From Dyadobacter sediminis (GTDB taxonomy: Bacteria > Bacteroidota > Bacteroidia > Cytophagales > Spirosomataceae): DNA of 64,000 nucleotides. Within the stretch, counting starts at the first letter, position 1. The number at the start of each line of letters is the position of its first letter. The stretch spans positions 620,001 through 684,000 of the forward strand of contig NZ_VCEI01000021.1 in the NCBI RefSeq assembly GCF_005860765.1, in the 5' to 3' direction. Shown piece after piece: positions 1 through 9,967 of the stretch. The notes beneath the pieces were generated by a model. That model searched no databases. It was not told where the DNA came from and was given only the letters and a program-made list of their open reading frames with translations. A program made the position numbers and the translations under genes.

Positions 1-2249
1 TGTTCTACGGGTGCATTGCTGTTGAGGTTCCAGACATTCCCCGCATCTATAAAAAGGGCATAATTGATATCCCCGAAGAATTTGGCTAGAAATCCCCGCC
101 ATTCCAGATTTCCTTCCATTAAAAATTCACCCGGTGATTCGAACGACAGATTGTTGGAAGTCCGTCTGGGCTCTGAGCGGCCCGGCCCGAGCCTGCGCGG
201 AAGCCATGCACGCAAGCTGTTTGAGCCTCCGGCGAAAAAGTACTTTTCATACGGCGGAACCTTGTTGCTGCCATAACTGTAAATAGCCCCCGAATTTATT
301 CTCGCAACAAACGCTGACCGCCTGCCAACCGGCCAGTAACGGCGGTAATCGGCATTCATGCGGAAATATTTGTAAAACTGCAGGTCTTTATCATTGAAAA
401 CATCTTTGATGACCCGTTCCTGATTCGGCAGAATATTCAGGGAAGTTCCGCCGGATTCCAGTGCAATGCGCAGGTAACGGGCATTTTTCGGCGGACCAAT
501 GAGCGAATTGGTATTGTAAACGAAATTGAAATTAATATCCGATACAAAGGATTTGTTGAAACTGTTGATCAGGTTATTTCCCTGATCTCGCAATGTATCC
601 AGCAAACTTGCAAAATCGGCCCGGATATTCTGCGTATTCAAAACGTTAAGATCAATTAACGAAAGATTAAACAGGGTTGTGTTGCTTGGCTGCCAGGAGT
701 ATGTCATGGCAGCTTTAAGGTTTGTACGCGTGTATTCGGGTCTGTTTACATAGTTGTAGCCAAGCCCGAGCTGTGTCCTCGGGTTGTATGCCGCCGTTTG
801 CTTTTGCAACAGGCTGCCCGGCGTCAGCAATCTTGGAAAAATGAGCGAAGTATTCAGTCCGATTTCCTCGCTCCGGTATATGGAATTGTTCCCGCCCAGA
901 AAACCCGGAACCAGTTCAATGCCGCCGCGCAGGTTGGCTTCAAAATTTTCAAGTCCGTTGAAAACATTTCTGATTTTATACGAAAGATTGGCAAATGGCC
1001 CCGGCGCGCCCTGAAGCTGGATAACATTCAGACCCAGATCGGTTGAAATCTGATATTTTTCCAGTGGAATAACCTTGAAATAACTGTTGATTCCTTTTCC
1101 GGTAGAATCAAGCGTGTAACTGTAATTGACAAAACGGAACTGATCCGTCAATGACAATTGCTGCTGCGTATCCCTTTCTTTTTTCTGGCTGTAAAAAGCA
1201 CCCGGACGAACCTGAATTTTACTGTCAAGTATTTTTGTGGCAAATCTTTTATCCGAAAAAACATACTGAATGCCCTGATAACGGACCGTGTCTTTTCTAA
1301 AGAGCGAATCAGGCAATCCGGAAGGCGGCAAAACTTCAAAATGAACCGAATTGATCTTGTAGCGATCCGGCTTGCTGGCCGGGCCGGGCAGATCCACGCG
1401 GACCTGCACGTCAACAGACTTGAAAAAAGTGTCTGTAGCTGCGTTGGTGATCGTATCATTGATGAGGTAAGATACATTTTGTCTGGAAAAGCCGAAGTAA
1501 CCTTCATTTCTGAGCAAGGTTTCCAGCCGGATTCTTTCTTCTTCAAAAGAATCTCCGTCATATCTTTTTTTGCTGACCAGCGCAGCGCCTTTTCCGTTTG
1601 CATGGATGATGCTGTCGACAAGGATATTTTTAATTTTGTACTGAATATCCTTGATCATCGTCGGCCGGTTTTCCGTTACCAGATAATTGACCCTCACCCT
1701 GTTAAAAGTCGTATCCGGCTTGAACGTGACAACGGATTCAAAAAAGCCGTTGTTGTAAAGGTATTTCTGCATCTTTTCTGCATTCTGCGAAACCTCGTTG
1801 ATGTTGAAATAAACCGGTGCTTCACCCAGCACACGCATAAAAAAATTGCCCTGTTCCACTTTCACCTGCGCACGTTTTAGCTTTTTTGCATACTTACGCT
1901 GAATTTTGTCCAGCTTTCGGGGTGAATTTTCTTTATTAAGGCTTTCTTTCTGATAATTTTGCGTGATTTCAATTACATTCCGCTGTTTTTCTTCCTTGTT
2001 GTAAAACAGTTCACCGAATCGGTACAATCCGACATACGGGAAAAACGGCAGGCCAAGAAGCCGCCGGTTCGGTTTTTGAGGAATCAATGCATCCAGTTCG
2101 GAGTCATTGATGATGTGATTTCCTTTAATGGAGGAATTTCCTAAGTAATAGCTTCTGGAATTGGAAGGGTTTTTGGGTGCACAGGAAAATGTTCCCGACA
2201 AAATCAGGAAGATAAACCAGCTATATATAATCCTGTAATTACTGTTCAA
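1..2249 (-). CDS. tamL: TamL-type BamA/TamA-family outer-membrane lipoprotein (3' end missing)
   Basis: The visible part encodes about 749 residues and runs off the left edge; the stop is not seen. The N-terminus is a lipoprotein signal (hydrophobic stretch, then SGTFSC with Cys about residue 23), followed by a segment with the QKPNRRLLGLP pattern typical of the Bacteroidota TamL family, POTRA-like repeats and a C-terminal barrel. The last visible residues (FIDAGNVWNL) resemble the late barrel strands of BamA/Omp85 proteins, so perhaps about 100 residues are missing. Known role of the family: outer-membrane protein insertion or envelope biogenesis together with TamB. Start choice: the frame has a stop just upstream (2268-2270) and no ATG before the signal peptide, so TTG at 2249 or TTG at 2258 must be used. 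The gene faces the methylase gene, which starts at the same base. Confidence 0.85.
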   Translation of the reverse strand, partial: MNSNYRIIYSWFIFLILSGTFSCAPKNPSNSRSYYLGNSSIKGNHIINDSELDALIPQKPNRRLLGLPFFPYVGLYRFGELFYNKEEKQRNVIEITQNYQKESLNKENSPRKLDKIQRKYAKKLKRAQVKVEQGNFFMRVLGEAPVYFNINEVSQNAEKMQKYLYNNGFFESVVTFKPDTTFNRVRVNYLVTENRPTMIKDIQYKIKNILVDSIIHANGKGAALVSKKRYDGDSFEEERIRLETLLRNEGYFGFSRQNVSYLINDTITNAATDTFFKSVDVQVRVDLPGPASKPDRYKINSVHFEVLPPSGLPDSLFRKDTVRYQGIQYVFSDKRFATKILDSKIQVRPGAFYSQKKERDTQQQLSLTDQFRFVNYSYTLDSTGKGINSYFKVIPLEKYQISTDLGLNVIQLQGAPGPFANLSYKIRNVFNGLENFEANLRGGIELVPGFLGGNNSIYRSEEIGLNTSLIFPRLLTPGSLLQKQTAAYNPRTQLGLGYNYVNRPEYTRTNLKAAMTYSWQPSNTTLFNLSLIDLNVLNTQNIRADFASLLDTLRDQGNNLINSFNKSFVSDINFNFVYNTNSLIGPPKNARYLRIALESGGTSLNILPNQERVIKDVFNDKDLQFYKYFRMNADYRRYWPVGRRSAFVARINSGAIYSYGSNKVPPYEKYFFAGGSNSLRAWLPRRLGPGRSEPRRTSNNLSFESPGEFLMEGNLEWRGFLAKFFGDINYALFIDAGNVWNLNSNAPVE

Positions 2250-3013
2250 TGCTGTCAAAAAATCGTATTAAATATATTAACGCTCTCAAAATCAAAAAGT
2301 ACCGGCAAATGCACGAGGCATTTATTGTGGAAGGTGCCAAAAGTGTGCTGGAACTGCTTGATTCGGATTTTAAGATAGAGTTTGTTTTATCAACATCAGA
2401 GTTCCGGCAAAAATACTCAAGTAATTTATCCCGGCATAATGCTGTAACAGAAACCGTGACTTTACAGGAACTTCAGGGCCTGGGTTCATTTCAGACCAAC
2501 GATTCGTGCCTGGCCGTTGCTAAAACGAAGGATAATGCTTTTTTGTCTCCCGATATGGCCGAATATGCGCTTATTCTGGACGATGTGCGTGATCCGGGAA
2601 ATCTCGGAACGATTATACGTGTTGCCGACTGGTACGGAATCACCAAAATAATCTGTTCCGAAGATACGACGGACATGTACAATCCGAAGGTCATTTCAGC
2701 CAGCAAAGGATCTTTTACAAGGGTAACTGTTTTTTATACCGATCTGGGTTCGTACTTGTCGGCCAATGCCGCGGAAAAGAAAGTTGCCGGCGCTTTTCTG
2801 GGCGGTAAATCCATTTACGATTATAATTTTTCAAATTCCGGCGGGTTTATTGTCATGGGCAACGAGTCCAACGGGATCAGCAAGGAAATCGAAGCTTTTG
2901 TAACGGACAAAGTTACGATCCCAAGGATCGGAGAAGCCGAATCGCTGAATGTCGGAATTGCAACGGCTATTATGCTGGACAATATGCGTCGCCAGAATGC
3001 AGTCAAGCGGTAG
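2249..3013 (+). CDS. SpoU/TrmH-family RNA 2'-O-methyltransferase
   Basis: A 254-residue SAM-dependent RNA ribose methyltransferase. Residues 1-95 match the L30e-like substrate-binding domain of RlmB/TrmH-type enzymes, and the SPOUT knot domain follows. All three family motifs are visible: DPGNLGTIIR (115-124, catalytic Arg), MGNESNGIS (203-211) and IPRIGEAESLNVGIATAI (224-241). Target rRNA or tRNA position cannot be read from sequence; RlmB-like 23S rRNA methylation is a guess. The ATG at 2249 is the first in frame after a stop at 2228, and the resulting N-terminus (MLSKNRIKYI) is typical for the family. It is divergent from tamL with no space between, and convergent with the transporter gene ending at 3021. 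Confidence 0.93.
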   Translation: MLSKNRIKYINALKIKKYRQMHEAFIVEGAKSVLELLDSDFKIEFVLSTSEFRQKYSSNLSRHNAVTETVTLQELQGLGSFQTNDSCLAVAKTKDNAFLSPDMAEYALILDDVRDPGNLGTIIRVADWYGITKIICSEDTTDMYNPKVISASKGSFTRVTVFYTDLGSYLSANAAEKKVAGAFLGGKSIYDYNFSNSGGFIVMGNESNGISKEIEAFVTDKVTIPRIGEAESLNVGIATAIMLDNMRRQNAVKR

Positions 3014-3020
3014 CTTTTAA

Positions 3021-3809
3021 TTACTCGTGCGCCGCTTTGTGCGACAGTTCTTCTGCATATTCTTTTCCAAGATAATTATCTATAAAATAATGCGCTACGT
3101 ACAAAAGTGGTGTAAGTAAAATGGCAACGATGCCTTTGTAAACGTAATTAATGCTGCCAACGGAAAAAACCTGATTCAGACTCCAGTTCCCGAAAACGTA
3201 GAACGCAATGGTGATTACGACAAAGCTGTCGACAAGTTGTGAAAACATCGTGGAGCCCGTTGCCCTGAGCCAGATAAAACGGCTTCCGGTTCTTCTGCGC
3301 AGCCATGAAAAAACAAACACATCCAGCAGCTGCCCGAGCAAAAATGCTACAATGGAGCCGATCATGATGCCAAGCCCCTGATTGAAAATTTTGGTAAATG
3401 CGTCATTGATGTTAAACACATTTCCGTGACTGTCCGTATTGTTGATGTCCAGCCAGAATTTGGCGGGAGGCAGCTTTGTGGCAGCCAGAATCGTAATGAA
3501 CGTGTAGGCTATGAAGCAGGCTGTCAGAAATGAAATGCGCTTCACACCTTTCCGCCCGAAATATTCATTAATGATATCCGACGTAATGAACACGACCGGC
3601 CAGTTGATGACGCCGGCAGTCATGTTGAAATCAAGTTTCTGTCCGGCAATCGGCAATTGTGCCGGCGAAAGCCCGAGCAGCGTTTCAACAGAAAATATCT
3701 TTCCGCCGATTATTTCGGCAATGAGCGCATTGGTCAGGAAGATACCGCATAGCAAAAGAAAAAGACGCTGTCTTTTAGCTTCCTGAACTGAATGGTCCGG
3801 TATAGTCAT
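3021..3809 (-). CDS. queuosine precursor transporter, YhhQ/VUT family
   Basis: A 262-residue polytopic inner-membrane protein with about six hydrophobic segments. The family signature is clear: an N-terminal LTNALIAEIIGGKIF segment, then INWPVVFITSDIINEYFG, in which SDIINEYFG is the highly conserved YhhQ motif. Members take up 7-cyano- or 7-aminomethyl-7-deazaguanine for queuosine tRNA modification. The gene starts 51 bases after the aminotransferase stop, so the two may be cotranscribed, though no functional link is evident. No other queuosine gene is in the window. The assignment to the family is strong; the exact substrate is inferred from it. Confidence 0.9.
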   Translation of the reverse strand: MTIPDHSVQEAKRQRLFLLLCGIFLTNALIAEIIGGKIFSVETLLGLSPAQLPIAGQKLDFNMTAGVINWPVVFITSDIINEYFGRKGVKRISFLTACFIAYTFITILAATKLPPAKFWLDINNTDSHGNVFNINDAFTKIFNQGLGIMIGSIVAFLLGQLLDVFVFSWLRRRTGSRFIWLRATGSTMFSQLVDSFVVITIAFYVFGNWSLNQVFSVGSINYVYKGIVAILLTPLLYVAHYFIDNYLGKEYAEELSHKAAHE

Positions 3810-3860
3810 TGAACGGATTTAATAATATACTGACAAAGGAGGTAATGACAAAGATCCGTT

Positions 3861-5105
3861 TCAGGCAATTACATTCTCAATGGTTTTGGCAGATAATACC
3901 CGGTGGTTTTCAAGAAAGAATTCCAGTTTGTCCATCGCCTGGTTCAGTTCATCAAGAGTAGGCAGAAACACAATCCTGAAATGATCATCGCTGATGTAAT
4001 TGAAACCGGTTCCGGCCACAACCAGTACTTTCTGGTCACTCAGAAGATCGTAAACAAACTGCTCGTCGGTTTTCAGTCCGAATTTTTTCAGGTCAATTTT
4101 CGGGAATACATATAAAGAACCTTTTGGCCGTACGCATGTAATACCGGGGATGGAAGTCAGTCGGTCATAAACGAGGTTCATCTGCTTGTGCAGCCGACCC
4201 GTAGGAACCACCAGTTCCTTAATGCTCTGGTAACCGCCGAGCGCCGTCTGAATGGCATATTGCGTCGGGACATTGGCACAAAGGCGCATGCTGGCCAGCA
4301 GCAGCAAACCTTCCATGTAGGATTTTGCTTTTTGTTTTGCCCCGCTGAGGATCATCCAGCCGCCGCGGAAACCTGCTGAGCGGTAATTTTTGGAAAGTCC
4401 GCCATAAGTAACGCACAAGGTATCCGTTACAAAAGAGCCCATCGGATAATGTACCGCTCCGTTGTAAAGGATCTTGTCATATATTTCATCCGAAAAAAGG
4501 ATCAGGCCGTGTTCTTCGGCAATTTTTGCCATGCGAGCCAAAATGTCCTTTTCATAAACGGCACCGGTGGGATTGTTCGGATTGATCAAAACAATTCCTT
4601 TGGTACGCGGCGTTATTTTCTTTTCAAGGTCATCCAGATCAGGATTCCAGTCGGAAGCTTCATCACAAACATAATGCACGGGGGTTCCGCCGCTGAGCGC
4701 GATGGCTGCTGTCCAGAGTGGATAATCCGGAGAAGGAACCAGGATTTCATCGCCGGGATTCAGCAAAGCCTGCATGGAAAGCAGGATCAGTTCACTGACA
4801 CCATTTCCGATAAAAATATCGTTGATTTCCACATCCTGTATCCCGATTGTCTGTGTATAATGCATGACAGCCTTGCGTGCCGCGAACAAACCTCTTGAAT
4901 CCGAATATCCCTGGGCATTGCGGATGTTCATGATGATATCATGGACAATTTCATCCGGAGAATCGAAGCCGAAAGGAGCGGGGTTTCCGATATTCAGGTT
5001 ATGAATTTTATAACCCTGGCTTTCAAGTTCAAGCGCTTTGTGATACGTAGCACCACGAATTTCATATTTGAGATTGTTGAGGCGCTGGCTTTTTAGAATT
5101 TCCAT
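3861..5105 (-). CDS. alaA: PLP-dependent alanine aminotransferase, AlaA type
   Basis: A 414-residue fold-type I aminotransferase that follows E. coli AlaA closely along its length. Visible landmarks: LNIGNPAPFGFDSPDE near residue 37, YIGNGVSEL-like FIGNGVSEL at 98-106, NPNNPTGAVY at 175-184, DEIYDKILY at 206-214, and the PLP Schiff-base Lys239 in GGLSKNYR. C-terminal ASMRLCANVPTQYAIQTALGG is also a hallmark. It interconverts pyruvate/glutamate and alanine/2-oxoglutarate in the cytoplasm. It is the first gene of a possible two-gene leftward unit with the YhhQ transporter. Upstream it is separated from the susCD operon by a strong hairpin terminator. Confidence 0.93.
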   Translation of the reverse strand: MEILKSQRLNNLKYEIRGATYHKALELESQGYKIHNLNIGNPAPFGFDSPDEIVHDIIMNIRNAQGYSDSRGLFAARKAVMHYTQTIGIQDVEINDIFIGNGVSELILLSMQALLNPGDEILVPSPDYPLWTAAIALSGGTPVHYVCDEASDWNPDLDDLEKKITPRTKGIVLINPNNPTGAVYEKDILARMAKIAEEHGLILFSDEIYDKILYNGAVHYPMGSFVTDTLCVTYGGLSKNYRSAGFRGGWMILSGAKQKAKSYMEGLLLLASMRLCANVPTQYAIQTALGGYQSIKELVVPTGRLHKQMNLVYDRLTSIPGITCVRPKGSLYVFPKIDLKKFGLKTDEQFVYDLLSDQKVLVVAGTGFNYISDDHFRIVFLPTLDELNQAMDKLEFFLENHRVLSAKTIENVIA

Positions 5106-5188
5106 TGTGTAAGATCAGGATAACTTTTCAAAGTTAAATAAAAACGTTTGTAAAGCGAATCAAATTGACATTGCAGTTATTACAGCAT

Positions 5189-5227
5189 AAAAAAAGGCGG
5201 ACATAAATGAATATGCCCGCCTTTTTT
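5189..5227 (-). terminator. terminator of the susCD operon
   Basis: Inverted repeat with arms 5196-5204 and 5213-5221 (GGCGG.CAT pairing with ATG.CCGCC), flanked by seven A on the left and six T on the right, so it can act on both strands. It lies 17 bases after the susD stop at 5244, which makes it the natural end of that leftward operon. Confidence 0.85.
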
Positions 5228-5243
5228 GACTTTAAACTATGGA

Positions 5244-6713
5244 TCAGAATTTATCCCACCATAATTTGGTAGTTGTCAAATCTCCACCGATGGCAGCCGC
5301 AGCAGCTTCACGGTTCGCTCCGTTCAAAGTTTGCTCATTGATCGGGTAAATCATACGAACCGGAATAAACAATGGAGTTGCAGGATTGATGTTACCGCCG
5401 GAAGGAGGCAATAATTTAGGGTAATCCAGTCTTCTCCATTCCACCCATGCTTCCCAACCTCTGTTGTACAGAGCAAGCCACTTCTGAAAACCGATTTTTT
5501 CTTTCCAGTTGGTCGCAGCAGTAGCGTATGCAACTTTTGGCTGAGCAAGGTATGCAGCAGCGGCGGCGGCAGTCGAAGCAGCAGTAGCACCTTCCAGCTT
5601 TGAAGTCCAGTAAATTACAGACGAGGTAACAGCTTTGTTATAGTGTTCAGCAGCTGATCCGGCAATAAAACCTCTTTCAACAGCTTCTGCCAGCAAGAAC
5701 TCAACTTCCGGATAATCTAATACTATGCCTTCAAGATCCGGTGAGATAATTAAATCACTTGGATGTGAAAATGCAGAATAAGTATTCAAAAATCCATACT
5801 GGCCACCTACAAACTTTTTGTCAACTTCTGTAAAGTATGCAGGTCTTCTCGGATCGTTCAGCTCATTCATCGGATTAATGATTGTTGAAGCAGCTACGTA
5901 ATCCTGACGGCTTGTATACAAGGGATTCAGGTTTTGTGCAATCGGGTTGTAGTTCGGAGGCGTATTGATATATGGGAAAGCAGCGTTGTCCGCATTGGAA
6001 GTAAATACATTTGCAGCAGCTTCTGCCACCAGTGTTTTTGCTTTTGCCGGATCGCTGTCCGCAATAATCATGGCCAGTTTCAATTTAAGCGAATTTCCGA
6101 ACTTGAACCATTTGTTTACATCACCTTCATAAAGCAGATCACCATTTGAAAACGGCGTTCCACCGCTTTTCAAGTTTGGCACTGCAGCATTCAAACGATC
6201 CAGAAGTGAATAATACACCGTTTTTGCATCGTCATACTTTGGCAGCGGGTTTTCAGGATTCAATGCTTCGGTATAAGGAATATCGCCAAAAGTGTTGACG
6301 AGAACAGACCATGCAAGTACTTCCACAACTTCAATCTGAGCCAACTGTACTTGCTTGCTGGGAGCTGCAAGCAGTTGATCTTCATTTATAATGCGGCGGG
6401 ATTCATTCAAGTCTGAAATCACACCTTTGTATATTCCTCGCCAGAAAGTTTCAGGAATATTACGCGCTGTTACATTGTATCTCGGCTCATCCAGGTATGT
6501 AGTGGTTGCCCATTGCTGAGTATACAAACGATAGTTATTAACGTTAACGTTCGGAATTGTAAGCGTATCTGCAAGGCCTTTCAGGGCATTGGAGAAAAGT
6601 GTAACCGCCGGCACCACGGAAGGGCGCTTTTGATCCACATTGTAATCATCCAGACTGTCAACACAGGATGCCAGCAGCAGAATGGGTAAAAAGAAAACGA
6701 TTATTTTTTTCAT
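5244..6713 (-). CDS. SusD/RagB-family nutrient-binding outer-membrane lipoprotein
   Basis: A 489-residue surface lipoprotein, the substrate-capturing partner of the SusC-like gene just upstream (8-base gap). The signal peptide is short and ends in LLLASC with the lipid-carrying Cys at 17. The body has the SusD-like_2 style of sequence: QQWATTTYLDEPRYN near residue 67, FWRGIYKGVISDLNESRRI near 89, and a region rich in Ala/Tyr helical (TPR-like) segments. C-terminal WYxxxEAWVEWRRLDYP-type sequence (GWEAWVEWRRLDYPK) is characteristic. The ligand cannot be deduced; no glycoside hydrolase or polysaccharide lyase sits beside it. The downstream terminator at 5189-5227 closes the operon. Confidence 0.93.
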   Translation of the reverse strand: MKKIIVFFLPILLLASCVDSLDDYNVDQKRPSVVPAVTLFSNALKGLADTLTIPNVNVNNYRLYTQQWATTTYLDEPRYNVTARNIPETFWRGIYKGVISDLNESRRIINEDQLLAAPSKQVQLAQIEVVEVLAWSVLVNTFGDIPYTEALNPENPLPKYDDAKTVYYSLLDRLNAAVPNLKSGGTPFSNGDLLYEGDVNKWFKFGNSLKLKLAMIIADSDPAKAKTLVAEAAANVFTSNADNAAFPYINTPPNYNPIAQNLNPLYTSRQDYVAASTIINPMNELNDPRRPAYFTEVDKKFVGGQYGFLNTYSAFSHPSDLIISPDLEGIVLDYPEVEFLLAEAVERGFIAGSAAEHYNKAVTSSVIYWTSKLEGATAASTAAAAAAYLAQPKVAYATAATNWKEKIGFQKWLALYNRGWEAWVEWRRLDYPKLLPPSGGNINPATPLFIPVRMIYPINEQTLNGANREAAAAAIGGDLTTTKLWWDKF

Positions 6714-6721
6714 AATGATTT

Positions 6722-9700
6722 TTAGAAACGGAATTTAACATTGAAACCATAGCTTCTTACTGCCGGATATGCACCGCTTTGGTATCCACCCGCACCGCTG
6801 GAAACACCTGAGCTCAAACCTTCTTCTGGATCCGAGTATTCCATATTTTTGTGAATGATCCAAAGGTTACGGCCAATTACTGAAAGGTCGATTGCTTTGA
6901 ATGCACGCAATTTGGAAACTACATTCTGAGGCAGGCTGTAAGTCAAGGCTACTTCTCTCAACTTAATGTAGCTTCCATCATAAATGTACATGGCTCTTGG
7001 CGGGTTGGCAGGGTATCCGTAAGCAGTTGCTCCGTTACCGTCCAGGTTTTCAGCTCTTACTGTATTTGGAGATCCGTCAGCCTGTACACCTGGATACAAA
7101 ACACCGCCGCCTTGTGCAACCGGGCTTCTTTTTGGATTTCCAAGTTCGTTCAGGCCTGCTGTGATCGGATACATACCCGTTCCTTCTCCATACCATTGAT
7201 CCAGTGACCAGATATCTCCACCATGGCGAATATCAAGCAGGAAGTTCAAAGAAACGTTTTTGTATTTAAGATTATTGCTGATCCCGCCGATCCAGTCCGG
7301 GTTCGGATTGCCGATGATTTCGGCAGAACTTGCAGAAGCTTCATACATACCGTTTGGTCTCACTACTTTCTGGCCATCCTTGTACACAAAGTTGGTTCCT
7401 CTGATTACTCCGAAAGGCTGTCCTTCTGCTGCATTCAGGGAAACGCCTCCTTGCGGAGCAGAGATCTGTACGTTTTTAACTCTGTTTTCTCCTTCGCCGT
7501 ACAAGCTGATTACTTTGTTCCTGTTGCGTGCAAAGTTTACATTCACTGTCCAGGAGAAATTGCCTGTTCTTACCGGCGTAACGTATGCTGAAACTTCAAC
7601 CCCTTTATTCTGTACTTCTCCTGAATTTACGTATCTGAAAGCATAACCCGTTGCAGCAGTAATGGTTACCGGCAGAATCTGGTCAAGCGTGCTTGAACGG
7701 TAGTACGTCACATTCAGTCCCAGACGGTCGTCAAGAAATGCTGTTTCCAGACCAAATTCGTAGTTTTTCGTACGTTCCGGTTTCAGGTTTGCATTGTTTT
7801 TGGTATTACGCAATGTAAAGTAAGGAACCGAGCCGATACCTGTCGGTTTGTCATAAACATCATAGATACTTCCCCATGGCGCATCATTACCTACCTCAGC
7901 GTAGTTGGCACTCAGTTTACCCATTGTTAACCAGTTGACTTTAAACAACTCCAGATTGGAGAAGTTAAAGTTTGCACCGATTGCAGGGTAGAAATAAGTA
8001 TTTGCACCCGTTGGAAGTGTAGTGGATTTGTCCTGTCTTGCAGTAAGGTCAAGGTTAACAAGTTCCTTGTAACCGAAAGAAGCCTGACCATAAAGACCAT
8101 CCACACCAATGCGTCTGTACGTTTCAGACGGTGCTTCGATCGGGTTTACCGAGTTGGACAAAGAGTAAAGGTTCGGAACAACCATACCGCCGTTTGTCTT
8201 CGCTCTGATCGCATCTTCCATAGATCTGCGCATGCTACCTCCCAGCAAACCGGAGAAATGGATATCTTTTGTAATGCTCTTGCGGAAATTGAAAATTACG
8301 TCAAGGTTAGTCTCATTGAACGAACGGTTATAACGCATGTATTCTGCAGGGTCTGCACTTCCGAAAGCAATTCTTTCTTCCTGCATATCATTGGTGCCGT
8401 TGTAGGCAAACCGGCCTGTCAGATCAACCCATGAAGCAATTTTATAAACGGCCTGCGCATAACCGAAGAAGTTGTTGCGGCTGTCATTGGAATAGTTCTG
8501 GTAACGGGAGAAGTACGGGTTTTCAGAATAGATAGGCCCGTTGTTTTCCAGAGGAGCGGTTGGATTTCTCCAGTTCCATGTGATGTTCTGCTCGTTTCTG
8601 AAATATGCTTCTTTTTGCTCAAGCATGTCAACGTTGGTCTGGAACCATTGTCTGAACTGCTGGTTAGGGTTTTTACCATTATAACCCGTTCCGTATCTTC
8701 CCAGACCTTTAATGTTTGAAAAGTTGGCGTTTGCAGAAACAGTCAGTTTTTTGCTCAGGTCGTAAGAAGCAGAAAAGTTGAAAAGATTTTTTTCAAGCTT
8801 GCTGTTTGGCAAAACACCTTTATCGTCTGCTCTTGTAAAACCGATTTTGAAAGTGGAGTTGTCGCCACCGCCTGTAACGTTTACACTCTGGTTTGAGGTA
8901 ACCGCAGTTTCATAGAATTTGTCCGGGCCGTTCTGAGCAGCAACCCAGGGCGTCATTTTGCCAAAATTAGGGCTGGCAGGATCAATCGCATCCCATTGAT
9001 AAACCATACGGCTTGGGTCAAACTTGGCACCGAAAGAAGCATCCGCATCAAAGACTGTAATATCGCCTTCTCCCGATCCCAGATTTCCTCTGTAAAACTG
9101 GTCTTTTGCGCCATCTCCGCCATAACCTGCACCGTATTCTTTCTGGTATTTTACAAAGGTAGTTTTGTCAATTTTACCCCAGGTAACACCGCTGTTCACT
9201 GTAACGTCAAAGCTGTTCTTGCGGCCTTGCTTGGTCGTGATCAAAATTACACCGTTTGATGCGCGTGAACCGTAAAGCGCCGTTGCGGCAGCACCTTTCA
9301 GAACGTTTACAGAAGCAATGTTGTCCGGGTTGATATCCGAAGCAGCATTACCGTAATCCGTTCCCGGACGACCTGTCTGCTGATCCTGGGTATTGGTATT
9401 TGCATTGGAAACCGGCACACCGTCAATAACCCAGAGAGCCTGATTGTTTCCTGTTATGGATTTGTATCCGCGGATAATCACGTTTGTGGATCCGCCAAGG
9501 TTGTTGTTGGTTTTGATGTCAAGACCAGCGACTTTACCTGAAAGGGAATTCATAACGTTTGTACTGCGCGCCTGCGTAATCTGTTCGGCTGAAACCTGTT
9601 GTGCAGCATACACAAGTTCATTTCTCTTTCTCTCCTGTCCGAGTGCCGTTACAACAACTTCCTGCAGCTGGCCCACATCATTTTTAAGGGAAACATTGAT

Positions 9701-9967
9701 TGTTGACTGGCTCCCTACATTTACTTCCTGCGTCTGAAAGCCGATGAAGCTGAATACAAGTGTCGTGCCCGTCTCAGCATTGATTGAGTAAGCGCCTTCA
9801 CTGTCCGTAGTTGTACCCCGAGTAGTACCTTTCAAAGAAATGTTCACACCCGGCAGCACGGAGCCGTCTTCGGCACTGACTTTACCGGTCACTGCGCGAT
9901 CCTGGGCATGTAATTGTGCACTCAACAGCAACAAGCATCCCAGTAAGGATAATAGAATCTTCCTCAT
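6722..9967 (-). CDS. SusC/RagA-family TonB-linked outer-membrane transporter
   Basis: A 1081-residue TonB-dependent channel. Order of parts: signal peptide (1-21, ending LHAQ), CarboxypepD_reg-like beta-sandwich (about 25-105), a conserved linker LQEVVVTALG (about 101-110), the plug domain (about 115-250, with the SusC signature VLKGAAATALYGSRASNGVILITTK-type region around 220-245), then a 22-strand barrel ending in Phe (FNVKFRF). It forms the gated complex with the SusD lipoprotein encoded 8 bases downstream and needs TonB/ExbBD encoded elsewhere. A good promoter candidate lies at 10010-10040. No anti-sigma or hybrid two-component regulator is adjacent, so control is not visible here. Confidence 0.96.
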   Translation of the reverse strand: MRKILLSLLGCLLLLSAQLHAQDRAVTGKVSAEDGSVLPGVNISLKGTTRGTTTDSEGAYSINAETGTTLVFSFIGFQTQEVNVGSQSTINVSLKNDVGQLQEVVVTALGQERKRNELVYAAQQVSAEQITQARSTNVMNSLSGKVAGLDIKTNNNLGGSTNVIIRGYKSITGNNQALWVIDGVPVSNANTNTQDQQTGRPGTDYGNAASDINPDNIASVNVLKGAAATALYGSRASNGVILITTKQGRKNSFDVTVNSGVTWGKIDKTTFVKYQKEYGAGYGGDGAKDQFYRGNLGSGEGDITVFDADASFGAKFDPSRMVYQWDAIDPASPNFGKMTPWVAAQNGPDKFYETAVTSNQSVNVTGGGDNSTFKIGFTRADDKGVLPNSKLEKNLFNFSASYDLSKKLTVSANANFSNIKGLGRYGTGYNGKNPNQQFRQWFQTNVDMLEQKEAYFRNEQNITWNWRNPTAPLENNGPIYSENPYFSRYQNYSNDSRNNFFGYAQAVYKIASWVDLTGRFAYNGTNDMQEERIAFGSADPAEYMRYNRSFNETNLDVIFNFRKSITKDIHFSGLLGGSMRRSMEDAIRAKTNGGMVVPNLYSLSNSVNPIEAPSETYRRIGVDGLYGQASFGYKELVNLDLTARQDKSTTLPTGANTYFYPAIGANFNFSNLELFKVNWLTMGKLSANYAEVGNDAPWGSIYDVYDKPTGIGSVPYFTLRNTKNNANLKPERTKNYEFGLETAFLDDRLGLNVTYYRSSTLDQILPVTITAATGYAFRYVNSGEVQNKGVEVSAYVTPVRTGNFSWTVNVNFARNRNKVISLYGEGENRVKNVQISAPQGGVSLNAAEGQPFGVIRGTNFVYKDGQKVVRPNGMYEASASSAEIIGNPNPDWIGGISNNLKYKNVSLNFLLDIRHGGDIWSLDQWYGEGTGMYPITAGLNELGNPKRSPVAQGGGVLYPGVQADGSPNTVRAENLDGNGATAYGYPANPPRAMYIYDGSYIKLREVALTYSLPQNVVSKLRAFKAIDLSVIGRNLWIIHKNMEYSDPEEGLSSGVSSGAGGYQSGAYPAVRSYGFNVKFRF

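Noticed and set aside
1158..1880. A 240-codon plus-strand frame
   Set aside because: Antisense to tamL, whose signal peptide and barrel motifs are clear.
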